Assembly (NCBI GenBank): GCA_035516035.1
Contig: DATJAS010000048.1
Coordinates: 1-45,064 of the forward strand
DNA: 45,064 nt
Direction: 5' to 3'
DNA from: Fen-1273 sp035516035
GTDB lineage: Bacteria; Bacteroidota; Ignavibacteria; UBA10030; UBA6906
Shown: positions 22,905 to 31,064 of the stretch, one piece after another
Numbering within the stretch: position 1 is the stretch's first letter
Layout: every line of letters begins with the position of its first letter
Position numbers and translations under genes: made by a program
Notes under the pieces: generated by a model
What the model was told of the DNA's origin: nothing
Database searches by the model: none
Seen by the model: the letters and a program-made list of their open reading frames with translations, nothing else

Positions 22905-23672
22905 ATGAGGCTCGAATTCCTCACGCCGATGATCATTGTGTGCTGGGGCCTCCTGCTGACACTCCTCGAGCGGAAGTATCCGTACATCCCGGGATACAGG
23001 ATCTTCCGGGAAGGATACTGGACCGACCTCTTCTGGTACACGCTTGTCCAGTCGTATTTCCTTGCACTCCTTATCGCAGCGCTCATTCGTTGGACAGACG
23101 GGTTGACAGGGCTGTCACGTTTTCACCTCGTGCGCCAGTGGCCCCTCTGGATTCAGCTCTGTCTGTTTCTCGTCAGTCACGACCTCTGGCAATACTGGTT
23201 TCACCGGATCGAACACAGGACCGGATTCTTCTGGAGAATACACGAAACAGCCCACGCACCGCTGCATGTTGATTTCCTCGCCGGTTCACAGTCACATGCC
23301 GCGGAGATACTGATCGCCCAGACGTTCGAATTCGCACCGATCTTCCTCCTGGGGGCCTCACCTGAAGTCCCGATGGTCAAGGGAATGATCGACGCCCTCT
23401 GGGGGATGTACAACCATTCGAACATTGATATCAGGACGGGGTGGCTGCTTTACGTGTTCAACGGGCCGGAACTGCACCGCTGGCATCACGACCTTGAAAC
23501 ACCGGAGGGGGGCGTGAACCTGTCGACCAAGCTGTCACTCTGGGACTGGATCTGGGGAACTGCGTACTATCCGAAGGAAAGGAAGGCGGGCATGTACGGA
23601 CTCAGGGAGGGGGCGACGTTTCCGTATTCAAGCTACTTCGGGCAGCTTGTCCACATCTTCAGGCCGCTGTAA
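22905..23672 (+). CDS. Fatty acid hydroxylase / sterol desaturase family membrane enzyme
   Basis: 255 residues with several membrane helices (LTPMIIVCWGLLLTLLE; LVQSYFLALLIAALI; LWIQLCLFLVSHD). The di-iron histidine clusters are present in order: HDLWQYWFHRIEHR (His92, His100, His104), HETAHAPLHVD (from His113), and the C-terminal HRWHHD (His190, His193, His194). Members use O2 to hydroxylate or desaturate lipids, sterols or carotenoid-like chains at the membrane. Start ATG 22905 has AAGGAG eight bases upstream, with a GTG just before as alternative. It is alone, divergent from the TonB remnant. Confidence 0.9.
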   Translation: MRLEFLTPMIIVCWGLLLTLLERKYPYIPGYRIFREGYWTDLFWYTLVQSYFLALLIAALIRWTDGLTGLSRFHLVRQWPLWIQLCLFLVSHDLWQYWFHRIEHRTGFFWRIHETAHAPLHVDFLAGSQSHAAEILIAQTFEFAPIFLLGASPEVPMVKGMIDALWGMYNHSNIDIRTGWLLYVFNGPELHRWHHDLETPEGGVNLSTKLSLWDWIWGTAYYPKERKAGMYGLREGATFPYSSYFGQLVHIFRPL

Positions 23673-23673
23673 G

Positions 23674-23729
23674 TCGCTTCGCCCCCGCCGGCGCGACTCT
23701 ACGAGCGGACCTCGTTTGCAATGACGGTC
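23674..23729 (+). repeat. Degenerate dispersed palindromic repeat
   Basis: GTCGCTTCG, an inner GC-rich region, then CTCGTTTGCAATGACGG. It fills the gap between two convergent genes and is the most diverged of the recognisable copies. Confidence 0.6.
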
Positions 23730-23731
23730 CG

Positions 23732-24595
23732 TTACCTCTGCAGGACCATCTTCCCCGTCCTGATCGCGCCTGCGACTTCCAGCCTGTAGAAGTAAATGCC
23801 GCTCGCAAGTCGAGTGCCGTCAAACGGCGCCGTGTACGTCCCCGCATCGAGCATGCCGTCGATAAGCACCGCGATCCGGCGACCGAGCATGTCGTACACC
23901 GCGAGGAGTGTGTGGCTCCGTGCAGGAATGTCGAAGGAGATGGTCGTCGTGGGATTGAAGGGGTTCGGGTAATTCTGGCGCAGGGCAATCGTCGCCGGAG
24001 CTGCCTGCTGCCCCTGCGTCGCCGAGGTCAGGCTGCCGGGGGTGAGAAAACCGCCGTTCACAAGAGAGTAGATTTTTCCCCCCAGGTACTTGTTTCCCGA
24101 GAGTGTCGAATCGTAGTGCAGGCTGTGACCGTTGCCGATAATGTTGGTCACTGACGTTCCGGACACGCCCGGTGCATCGGTCAGCGTCTTGAGGTAAGAA
24201 GAAGTCGTGAGCGCCCATGTGCTCGTGCCGTCGAGCGAGAGCGAGGCGACGTTGATGTAGCCGGTCAACGCAGCGCCGTTTTTCAGCGTTGCCGTGATTG
24301 TGCTCGTGTTGTCGGCAATGAGATTTCCGGTCAGCGTGTCACCGTCGATACTGAGCGACGCCGTGCTCCCCCCGTCGACGTTCGGGATGTTGCCCGAGCT
24401 GGCCCTGATCGTCGTCCCCCCCGCGACGGTAATGGCGGCACTCGCGGGGTTGCCGGTCGTGCCCGTGACGTAAAATGCATCTCCCGCCGTCACCGTGAGC
24501 GAGCCCCCGCTGATCGAGACGGTCGCTGCGCCGCTCACCGGCGCTGTCTTCCAGAGCTTGAACCCTTCCACGGTTCCTTGAAGCGCAGTGTTCAC
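23732..24595 (-). pseudogene. C-terminal part of a type IX-secreted repetitive surface protein
   Basis: 287 residues from a GTG, and the frame stays open only 17 codons further upstream to a TGA, without an ATG or signal peptide. The N-terminal part is low-complexity beta-solenoid-like sequence (SISGGSLTVTAGDAFYVTGT, SLSIDGDTLTGNLIADNTST). The C-terminal about 85 residues are a type A T9SS sorting domain: RQNYPNPFNPTTTISFDIP, then DMLGRRIAVLIDG and GIYFYRLEVAG. A secreted protein needs an N-terminal signal peptide, so this is the tail of a larger gene whose 5' part was lost. Confidence 0.7.
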
Positions 24596-24962
24596 GAGCG
24601 TGATGGAATTGGCCCCGTCAATGACGGCGCCGCCGGACGCAGGGAGTCAGCCGGTGATGGCTTCTTCATTGATTCCCCCCGGGGAATGTGGTCTCTGCAG
24701 GTTGTGAAGTCAAATCTCAGCGAAACTTGCGCTTTCGCCAGAATGACATATGTGCCTCAGAACGACGATGAGATGCGTAAGATCGGACACGCAGAGCAAG
24801 GGAGGGGAGGAACGGAGGGCTGGAGAAGCTTTGTCTGTGAAGCGACGGACCCGGATTGCTACGGGGTGCCCGCGGCGCCTCAGGCGCCGCGGGCGTTGCC
24901 CCTTGCAAGCAGAGGAGAAATATCAGAGCGGGCCGCCGGACCAATGACGGCGCGCGTGCAAC
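24596..24962. other. Non-coding scar region
   Basis: 367 bases upstream of the truncated T9SS gene. The part next to 24595 is residual coding sequence back to a TGA at about 24649. The rest has no credible gene and carries a degenerate repeat copy around the perfect hairpin at 24868-24894. Confidence 0.55.
24868..24894. repeat. Perfect 12-base-stem hairpin
   Basis: GCCCGCGGCGCC, loop TCA, GGCGCCGCGGGC. It sits inside a degenerate repeat copy (ATTGCT to the left, TTGCAA to the right). No T-run follows on either strand. Confidence 0.8.
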
Positions 24963-25472
24963 CTACATCTTACCGCCGTGGGCGGGAAGCTCGAACGGGT
25001 TCGCGCCCGGATTCGCAGAGCCCTTGCCGATGAAGATCCGCGTCGGCTCGAACTTCGGCTCCTTCTCGCCAAGCATGAGCGTGAAGGAGAGCATCGGCTT
25101 GTCTCCCTTGACCCGGAAGTCAACGCCGTCGACGCTGCCCTTCGTCGAAAAGTCAAACGTCAGCACGTGGTGCTCCGGCCCGAGAATGAAGAGGTCCTTC
25201 TGGGGGCCCTTGTGCTCAAGCATGTACCCCTTCACGTCGACCATCTCGCCGTCGCGGGCCGTGATGGTTCCCCTGAAGTGGTGGTCGTGCTCTTTGGTAT
25301 ACGTGCGGAGATGCCACCCACCCTGATCCTGCCAGACTTCGTAGTGCTCGGTCTTCCCGACGCCTGTTTTCTCCGGCTTGCCGTGGGGATCGGGCTGGGC
25401 GAGTGTGCTGTTCGCGCCGCCGGCGATGATGGCGGCTGCAAGGAGGGCAAGGGCCCTGGCGAAGGTGCGCAT
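24963..25472 (-). CDS. Small secreted protein, unknown function
   Basis: 169 residues with a signal peptide (ARALALLAAAIIAGGANSTLA). The mature part is His- and Lys-rich: HYEVWQDQGGWHLRTYTKEHDHHFRG, then VDVKGYMLEHKGPQKDLFILGPEHHVLTFDF and FRVKGDKPMLSFTLMLG. It looks like a small beta-sandwich or lipocalin-like domain. I do not recognise the family. The histidines could bind metal, but this is speculation. Start 25472 has AGGAG eight bases upstream. The frame extends upstream through a repeat and the terminator, which is not coding. Confidence 0.7.
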   Translation of the reverse strand: MRTFARALALLAAAIIAGGANSTLAQPDPHGKPEKTGVGKTEHYEVWQDQGGWHLRTYTKEHDHHFRGTITARDGEMVDVKGYMLEHKGPQKDLFILGPEHHVLTFDFSTKGSVDGVDFRVKGDKPMLSFTLMLGEKEPKFEPTRIFIGKGSANPGANPFELPAHGGKM

Positions 25473-25542
25473 GTGCGTAGCTCCTGAATGTAGTTGTGGG
25501 ATTTGTGGGGTGATGGTGTGGGTGAATTCGGGGTAATAAAAG

Positions 25543-25588
25543 AAAAAAAAACGTGGATTGCTTCGCAAAAAACGCTCGCAATGACTGG
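25543..25588 (-). terminator. Probable terminator formed by a dispersed repeat plus T-run
   Basis: On the minus strand a repeat copy (CATTGCGAGCG, TTTTTTG loop, CGAAGCAATCC) is followed within four bases by nine T (A-run at 25543-25551). It lies downstream of the kinase/regulator operon, between it and the secreted protein gene. Confidence 0.6.
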
Positions 25589-25633
25589 GGTTTGGCTCGC
25601 GACGACGGGTCTACGGCCCGCGACGGCGGGGGC

Positions 25634-26809
25634 TCAGGAGGCCCCTTTTCCCCTGTACTGGAGCGCCAGCATCGTGATATCGTCGGACTGGGTCGTCCCT
25701 GCGGCAAACTTGAGGATGTCGTCCTGGATCCCCCTGAGCATCTCCGGGAGCGGGGCCCCGTTCGACCGTGCGAGGGCCTCAACCAGGCGCGATTCCGCAA
25801 AGAGCTCCGCGTTGCCGTTCATCGCCTCGGTGACGCCGTCCGTGTAGAGGAGGATCGTGTCGCCCGGGCGGAGCGTCACTTTGTGGACGTCGTATTCCAT
25901 GTCGTCCATCATGCCGAGGAGGAACCCGGAATCCTGGCTGATGCGCTCCACCGTTCCGTCCTTCCGCTTTATGAACGGGGGGTTGTGCGCGCCGAAACTG
26001 AACTGGACGTCACCCGTCCGCGTGTTCAATATGCCGTAGAAGATCGTGACGAACATCCGGCCGTTGCTCTCCGGGATCAACAGCTGGTTGAGCCGGCGGA
26101 GACTCTCCCCGGGGTTGACGACCTGCGTCGCGATTGCCTTCAGGAGCGTCCGGCTCACGGCCATGAATATCGCCGCCGGCACCCCTTTGCCGGAGACGTC
26201 GCCGATGAGGAATGCCAGGCGATCCTGGTCGATAAAGAAAAAGTCGTAGAAGTCCCCCCCCACTTCCTTTGCCGGCGTCATCTGCGCGTATACGTCGACC
26301 TCGTGCCGGTCCGGGAAGGGAGGGAATTTCTGCGGCAGGATCGACTGCTGGATGCGCGCAGCGGTCGTCAGATCATTCCGCACAGAGAGCAGCTGCTCCC
26401 GGTCCCGGATCGCCTGCTTGAGCACCTCGAGCTGAACGATCGTCTTGGTGATCGTCGCCTCCAGGTCGTTGAAGTCGATCGGCTTGGTGAGGAAGTCGAA
26501 CGCCCCGCGGTTCATCGCCGTGCGGATATTGTCCATGTCGCCGTACGCCGACACGATCACCGCCATGAGGGCGGGGTTCTTCAGCTCACCGAGCTTCTGC
26601 AGGAGCGTCAGGCCGTCCATCTCCGGCATGTTGATGTCAGAGAGGACCATCCCGATGTCGGGCTGGCGGGAAATGGTCGTCAGGGCCTCGACGCCGTTCT
26701 GCGCGAATGCAAATTCGTATTCATTGTCGCGGATCTGCTTCCGGAACTTCTGACGGATCAACAGCTCGAGGTCAGGCTCGTCGTCCACGACAAGGATCTT
26801 ATACGCCAT
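25634..26809 (-). CDS. Response regulator with PP2C/SpoIIE-type phosphatase output (RsbU-like)
   Basis: 391 residues. Residues 1-125 are a receiver domain with acidic pair Asp9/Asp10, phospho-acceptor Asp58 in LSDINMPEMDG, and LTKPID near 108. A coiled linker leads to a SpoIIE phosphatase (about 160-388) with metal-binding VGGDFYDFF, IGDVSGKGVPAA, LLYTDGVTEA and a closing QSDDITMLAL. Such proteins dephosphorylate anti-sigma-factor antagonists in partner-switching cascades, so phosphorylation likely feeds a general stress or surface response. The antagonist genes are not in the window. Third gene of the kinase operon, separated from the CheY-like gene by repeats. Confidence 0.95.
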   Translation of the reverse strand: MAYKILVVDDEPDLELLIRQKFRKQIRDNEYEFAFAQNGVEALTTISRQPDIGMVLSDINMPEMDGLTLLQKLGELKNPALMAVIVSAYGDMDNIRTAMNRGAFDFLTKPIDFNDLEATITKTIVQLEVLKQAIRDREQLLSVRNDLTTAARIQQSILPQKFPPFPDRHEVDVYAQMTPAKEVGGDFYDFFFIDQDRLAFLIGDVSGKGVPAAIFMAVSRTLLKAIATQVVNPGESLRRLNQLLIPESNGRMFVTIFYGILNTRTGDVQFSFGAHNPPFIKRKDGTVERISQDSGFLLGMMDDMEYDVHKVTLRPGDTILLYTDGVTEAMNGNAELFAESRLVEALARSNGAPLPEMLRGIQDDILKFAAGTTQSDDITMLALQYRGKGAS

Positions 26810-26848
26810 GCAGTTTTACCTTTGAGTTGTGACCCGGCATCGCGCGGC

Positions 26849-26903
26849 GAGATTGCCACGCCAAGAAGCGGCGTGGTCCAAAGAGCGGACTTCGCGAAAA
26901 GCG
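26849..26903 (+). repeat. Dispersed palindromic repeat
   Basis: GAGATTGCCACGCC with a 7-base inner stem (CCACGCC / GGCGTGG), then ACTTCGCGAAAAGCG leading into the CTCGCAATGAC end that is amplified as the tandem array immediately downstream. Confidence 0.8.
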
Positions 26904-26971
26904 CTCGCAATGACAGGGGAGACGCCCCTCGCAATGACAGGGGAGACGCCTCTCGCGATGACGGGGAGTCA
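26904..26971 (+). repeat. 24-base tandem repeat, three units
   Basis: Units 26904-26927 and 26928-26951 (CTCGCAATGACAGGGG plus AGACGCC and one variable base) differ only at the last base. A third, partial unit starts at 26952 (CTCGCGATGACGGGG). The array is the right end of the dispersed palindrome, expanded. It fills the spacer of the two response-regulator genes. Confidence 0.9.
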
Positions 26972-27340
26972 GGCGACCTTCAGCACGTGCTCCTTGATGC
27001 GCGTGAAGTCGATCGGCTTCGTAAAGTACTGCTCCGCCCCCGTGGACATCGCGGTGTTGAAATTCTGCTCGTCCCCGTACGCGGTGATCATGGAGACGCG
27101 GATCTGCGGATACTTCTGCTTCACGGTCTTCAGCAGCTCGAGGCCGGTGATGCCCGGCATGTTGATATCCGAGAGGATGTACACGACGTCCGGCGGGTTC
27201 TGCTTCTCGAGGTAGTTCAGCGCCGCTTCGCCCGAGAACGCGTAGCAGAGCTCCACGATCCCGTCGCGGACCTCCTTGCGGAACTGCTGGCGGAAGAGGA
27301 TCTCGACATCAGTTTCGTCGTCGACGATCATGATCTTCAT
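26969..27340 (-). CDS. CheY-like single-domain response regulator
   Basis: 123 residues, receiver domain only: acidic residues Asp7/Asp8, phospho-acceptor Asp58 in ILSDINMPG, Thr87 in MITAYGD and Lys108 in FTKPID. No output domain. The protein is very similar in layout to the receiver of the phosphatase downstream, so it may act as a phosphate sink or competitor, or as an intermediate. The ATG overlaps the kinase stop (ATGA). Its stop lies at the edge of the tandem repeat. Confidence 0.93.
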   Translation of the reverse strand: MKIMIVDDETDVEILFRQQFRKEVRDGIVELCYAFSGEAALNYLEKQNPPDVVYILSDINMPGITGLELLKTVKQKYPQIRVSMITAYGDEQNFNTAMSTGAEQYFTKPIDFTRIKEHVLKVA

Positions 27341-30300
27341 GCGCGGTTCCCCCCGTCGTTCCCCGGATTCCGGGGTATGGTGATGATGAATTCCGTGAAT
27401 TCGTTTTCCTTCGAGTCGACCCTGATCTGTCCCCGGTGCTCCTGCGTAATGATGTCGTAGGTGAGGGAGAGTCCGAGGCCCGTCCCCACGCCGGCCGGCT
27501 TCGTCGTGAAAAAGGGATTGAATATCTTGTCGACGATCGCGCGCGGGATGCCGGTGCCGTTGTCCCGGACGCGGATCTCCACGCTGTCGGCCATGCTGCG
27601 CGCGCTCACCCTGACGACGGGGCTGAAGCCGTTCGTGGAGGCCTTCTTCCGCTCGTTCGCCGCGTAGCAGGCGTTGTTGACGATGTTGAGGAACGCGCGG
27701 CTCAAGTCCTGCGGCACGACGCTCACTTTCCCCACCGTCGGGTCGAAGTCGGTCTCGATCTTGATGTTGAACGTGGCATCCTGTGCGCGCATGCCGTGGT
27801 AGGCCAGGTTCGTGTACTCGGCGAGCAGCGCGTTCAGGTCGGTCTCCAGACGCTCACCTGCTTTCCCGCGGGAATGGAGCAGCATCCCCCGGACGATGGA
27901 GTCGGCCCGCTTCCCGTGGTCGTTGATCTTCTGGACGTTCTGCTCCAGGTCGTCCAGGAGCGTGCCGATCTCGGCGGCGCGCTTGGGCTCGACGTGGTCG
28001 CGCTCGGCGACCAGCTCCTGCCGGAGCTCCTTCGCCAGGTCGCCTGAGAGCGCGGCGAAGTTCGTGATAAAGTTGAGGGGATTCTTGATCTCGTGCGCGA
28101 TGCCGGCCGTGAGCTGCCCGAGGGAGGCCATTTTCTCGGAGAGCACGAGCTGGTTCTGCGTCTCTTTCAGGTTGTCGAGCGCGCCGCGGAGCTCCTTCGT
28201 CCGGTTTTCGACCTGCTTCTCGAGCTCGACCTCGCGCTGTTTCAACTGGCGCACGCGCAGAAGGTAGATCGACGGGCCGACAAACACGATCCCGATCACC
28301 AGGAACGCGTAGAACCAGCCGGCCTCGTAGAAATGTGGCCGGATGGAGAACGACACCGACGCGCCGGTCGTGTCCCATACGCCATCGGCGTTCGCCGCCT
28401 TAACGCTGAAGCGGTAATCCCCCGGCCCGAGGTGCGTGTAGTACGCTACGTTCCGTGTTCCCGGGTTGACCCAGTCTTTATCGTATCCTTCGAGGCGATA
28501 GCGGTACTGCACGCGGTCTGACCCGATGAACGAAAGCCCGACATACTGGAATTCGAGGTTGTTCGTGCCGGGAGAGAGCCGCAGGTCGGAGTGCACATCC
28601 TGGACGGCGTTGTCGGCGGAGAACCGCTCGAGCACGACACGCGGAGGAACCGTGTTCAGGCGGATGCCGGCCGGGTCGACGACGGCCAGACCGTCGACTG
28701 TCGGGATCGTTATCCGTCCGTCGTGCGTTTTCCAGATATTCGGGTGGCCGAGGAAGTTCGTCTCGAACGACTTCATCCCGTCAGCGGTACCGTACGCGTC
28801 GTACGTGTACGACGAGTCTTTCCCCTCCGCGAAGTCCAGAAGTGCCTGCTTCCGAATCCTGTACACCCCCTTGTTGTTTGAAAACCACATCGACCCGGCG
28901 TCGTCCTCGATGATATTGGCGGCCGTGTAGCCGAAGAGCCCCGAGGCCGGCGTGAAATGCGTGAATTTCCCCCCGCGTTCCAGGTAGGCCCCGTCATCTT
29001 CCGTACCGACCCAGAGGTCCCCGTCCGGGTCAGGGAACATCCCGTACACGCGCACCGAGTTGAACCCGTCGGCGGGCGTGAGATGCCGGAGCGAGTCCCC
29101 TTCGACCCGGTACAGGCCATAGCCGAACGATCCGACCCAGAGCGTGCCGTGCGCATCTTCGAGAACGGTGGAGATTGACCCCCCGGGCACCTGGGACCGG
29201 GTGAGCTGCTTCAACCGGTGATTGACGAGCGTGTAGATTTTCGAGGCGTCGGCGACGAGGAGATCGCCGTTCGCCCGGTAGAACAGTGCGCTGGGGCCGT
29301 CAGTCGCCGGGTCCACCGCGAATCGCGACATCTTCACGTTATCGTACCTGAATACGCCTGATTGCGCCGCGACAAGGACCCCGCCCTGCGGGTCCTCGGT
29401 GAGACAGAAGATCTGGCCGCTGATGCCGTCCGCCTTCCCGTACACAGTGGCCTTTCCACCGGAGAGCTTCGCGACGCCCCCCACCATCGTGCCGACCCAG
29501 AGATTCCCCTTCCGGTCTTCCATGACGGTGGAGACCACCTGGTCCTTCAGTCCCGATTCCGTGCTGTATGTGACGAACTTCCCTTCCCGCAGACGATGCA
29601 GCCCGCCGCTGTCCGTGCCAAACCAGATGCTCCCCTCGGCGTCGATGAGGACGGTATTTATCGTCTCGTCCGTCATCCCGTTCTCGCGGCCGAAGTGATC
29701 GAACACGCCGCCGTTGAACCGCCACAGTCCGTGAAGCGAGGCGACCCAGAGCGAGTTGTCCGCATCGGAGAGGAAGTCGTTTACGATATCAAACGGCACG
29801 GGAGGCCTGAAGGCCCTGACCGTCCCATTCGCGATCGTGGTGATCCCGGATTTTGAGATCAGGCGGAGCGTTCCCGATTTGTCCTCGTCGATCCCGAGGA
29901 TCCGGTTGTCCAGGAGGCCGTCCTTCGTCGTGAACGTCCTGAGAGCGCCGTCCGCAAGGCGGACGAGACCGGAATCGGTGGGCATCCAGATTGCCCCTCC
30001 CGAGTCCTCGAATATGCAGTTACCGCGGTGGGCAAGCCACCAGACACGGTTGGTGGGCATGCCGCTGGCTTTGGAGTAGAGCGTGTTGCCGTCGGGGCCG
30101 GAGCGGACCATCCCTTCGGGCGTGTCAAACCAGAAATTACCGTGAGAGTCGTCGCTGAGCGCCCAGACGGTGTCGCTTGGAAGTCCCTGCGCGCGCCCGT
30201 ACGCGCTCAGCACGCCGTGCTGCCGTCTCGTGATCCCCCACGGAAAATGGTTGAACCAGAGGCTCGAATCGCGCGTCTGGTACAAGTACCTGACCGTGTT

Positions 30301-30717
30301 GTCCCGGAGACCGTCTTTCATGCCCACGGCATGGAAGACCCCGTCACGGTAGAACGCCGCCCCGCCTTCACGCGAAGGGTACGCAAACCAGAGATTGCCG
30401 TCCGTATCCTCCAGAAGCCGGAAGACCCACGTGCGCGTCATCTCCTTCGTGTTGTTCCTGTCGAACACGGTGAACCGGACGCCGTCGAACCGGACGAGCC
30501 CTTCCTGGGATCCGAACCAGAGAAATCCGTCGCGCGTCTGGTGAAGACTGTAGACGCCGTTCTGGGGAAGCCCGTCGTGCTCGGTCCAGACGTCGTGGAC
30601 AAACTGGTTGAGCGGCCGGAGGGGTGCGGATTCCTGGGCGCTCAGCGTGCCCGCGCCCATTCCGGCAAGAACGAGCGCTGTCGCAAGGCGTGCCCGCGCG
30701 ATGCGGAGAGTCGTCAT
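27337..30717 (-). CDS. Propeller-sensor histidine kinase (Reg_prop, Y_Y_Y)
   Basis: 1126 residues. Signal peptide 1-27, then a periplasmic double beta-propeller made of two-component-regulator propeller repeats (about 30-690, with blades such as DGFLWFGSQEGLVRFDG and GSIWFGTDSGGLHRL) and a Y_Y_Y domain (about 710-782, YRYRLEGYDKDWVNPGTRNVAYYT). A transmembrane helix (801-820) and a coiled coil precede the HisKA box with His875 in AGIAHEIKNPLNF and an ATPase domain (DNGTGIP, GVGTGLGLSLTYDI). This is the sensor half of the hybrid regulators that sense glycans in Bacteroidetes, but without the receiver and AraC-type DNA-binding part. Start has AAGGAG eight bases upstream. First gene of a three-gene operon. 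Confidence 0.96.
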   Translation of the reverse strand: MTTLRIARARLATALVLAGMGAGTLSAQESAPLRPLNQFVHDVWTEHDGLPQNGVYSLHQTRDGFLWFGSQEGLVRFDGVRFTVFDRNNTKEMTRTWVFRLLEDTDGNLWFAYPSREGGAAFYRDGVFHAVGMKDGLRDNTVRYLYQTRDSSLWFNHFPWGITRRQHGVLSAYGRAQGLPSDTVWALSDDSHGNFWFDTPEGMVRSGPDGNTLYSKASGMPTNRVWWLAHRGNCIFEDSGGAIWMPTDSGLVRLADGALRTFTTKDGLLDNRILGIDEDKSGTLRLISKSGITTIANGTVRAFRPPVPFDIVNDFLSDADNSLWVASLHGLWRFNGGVFDHFGRENGMTDETINTVLIDAEGSIWFGTDSGGLHRLREGKFVTYSTESGLKDQVVSTVMEDRKGNLWVGTMVGGVAKLSGGKATVYGKADGISGQIFCLTEDPQGGVLVAAQSGVFRYDNVKMSRFAVDPATDGPSALFYRANGDLLVADASKIYTLVNHRLKQLTRSQVPGGSISTVLEDAHGTLWVGSFGYGLYRVEGDSLRHLTPADGFNSVRVYGMFPDPDGDLWVGTEDDGAYLERGGKFTHFTPASGLFGYTAANIIEDDAGSMWFSNNKGVYRIRKQALLDFAEGKDSSYTYDAYGTADGMKSFETNFLGHPNIWKTHDGRITIPTVDGLAVVDPAGIRLNTVPPRVVLERFSADNAVQDVHSDLRLSPGTNNLEFQYVGLSFIGSDRVQYRYRLEGYDKDWVNPGTRNVAYYTHLGPGDYRFSVKAANADGVWDTTGASVSFSIRPHFYEAGWFYAFLVIGIVFVGPSIYLLRVRQLKQREVELEKQVENRTKELRGALDNLKETQNQLVLSEKMASLGQLTAGIAHEIKNPLNFITNFAALSGDLAKELRQELVAERDHVEPKRAAEIGTLLDDLEQNVQKINDHGKRADSIVRGMLLHSRGKAGERLETDLNALLAEYTNLAYHGMRAQDATFNIKIETDFDPTVGKVSVVPQDLSRAFLNIVNNACYAANERKKASTNGFSPVVRVSARSMADSVEIRVRDNGTGIPRAIVDKIFNPFFTTKPAGVGTGLGLSLTYDIITQEHRGQIRVDSKENEFTEFIITIPRNPGNDGGNRA

Positions 30718-30882
30718 CGGGTTGACTCCTTCATGGAAGCAGACTTGATTTCACGATCTGAATGTGCGACCGACGGGAGGGGGAATAGAACCTGGCACAC
30801 GTCCGGGAGGGGCCGGTTTGAAATTCTATTCTGTTTGCTGAGCCTTGCATGAGATTGGGAAGAACAGGCGAAGCCGAGCCCT

Positions 30883-30911
30883 TAAATACACAATGTGAAG
30901 TAAAATGTCAA
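30883..30911 (-). promoter_or_regulatory. Promoter of the propeller-kinase operon
   Basis: On the minus strand, TTGACA (30911-30906), a 17-base spacer and TATTTA (30888-30883). Confidence 0.6.
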
Positions 30912-30948
30912 TAAAAATCTGTTAGTTTGAGTGATCTGGGGACAATGG

Positions 30949-30977
30949 TTGACACTCCCTGCTGAGTTGCATACATT
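30949..30977 (+). promoter_or_regulatory. Promoter of the GH38 gene
   Basis: TTGACA (30949-30954), a 17-base spacer and TACATT (30972-30977), about 85 bases before the TTG start at 31065. Confidence 0.65.
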
Positions 30978-31064
30978 CGCCCGGTCATTCCCCTATCGCT
31001 CGCAGCAATCAGCGTCTCTCTTTTCCAAGAATTCACCCCTAATGTTGGCCGGGAGGATCCCCCT

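Larger units (their letters stand above)
30718..31064. other. Divergent regulatory region, kinase operon / alpha-mannosidase
   Basis: 347 bases, AT-richer than the flanks. It contains back-to-back promoters at 30883-30911 (leftward) and 30949-30977 (rightward), so a regulator binding between them could control both. A long leader (about 160 bases) precedes the kinase. No RNA structure was recognised in it. Confidence 0.6.

Noticed and set aside
25473..25568. N-terminal extension (FFFFYY-containing) of the small secreted protein
   Set aside because: It is the translated A/T-run and repeat, whereas the inner ATG has AGGAG and a normal signal peptide.
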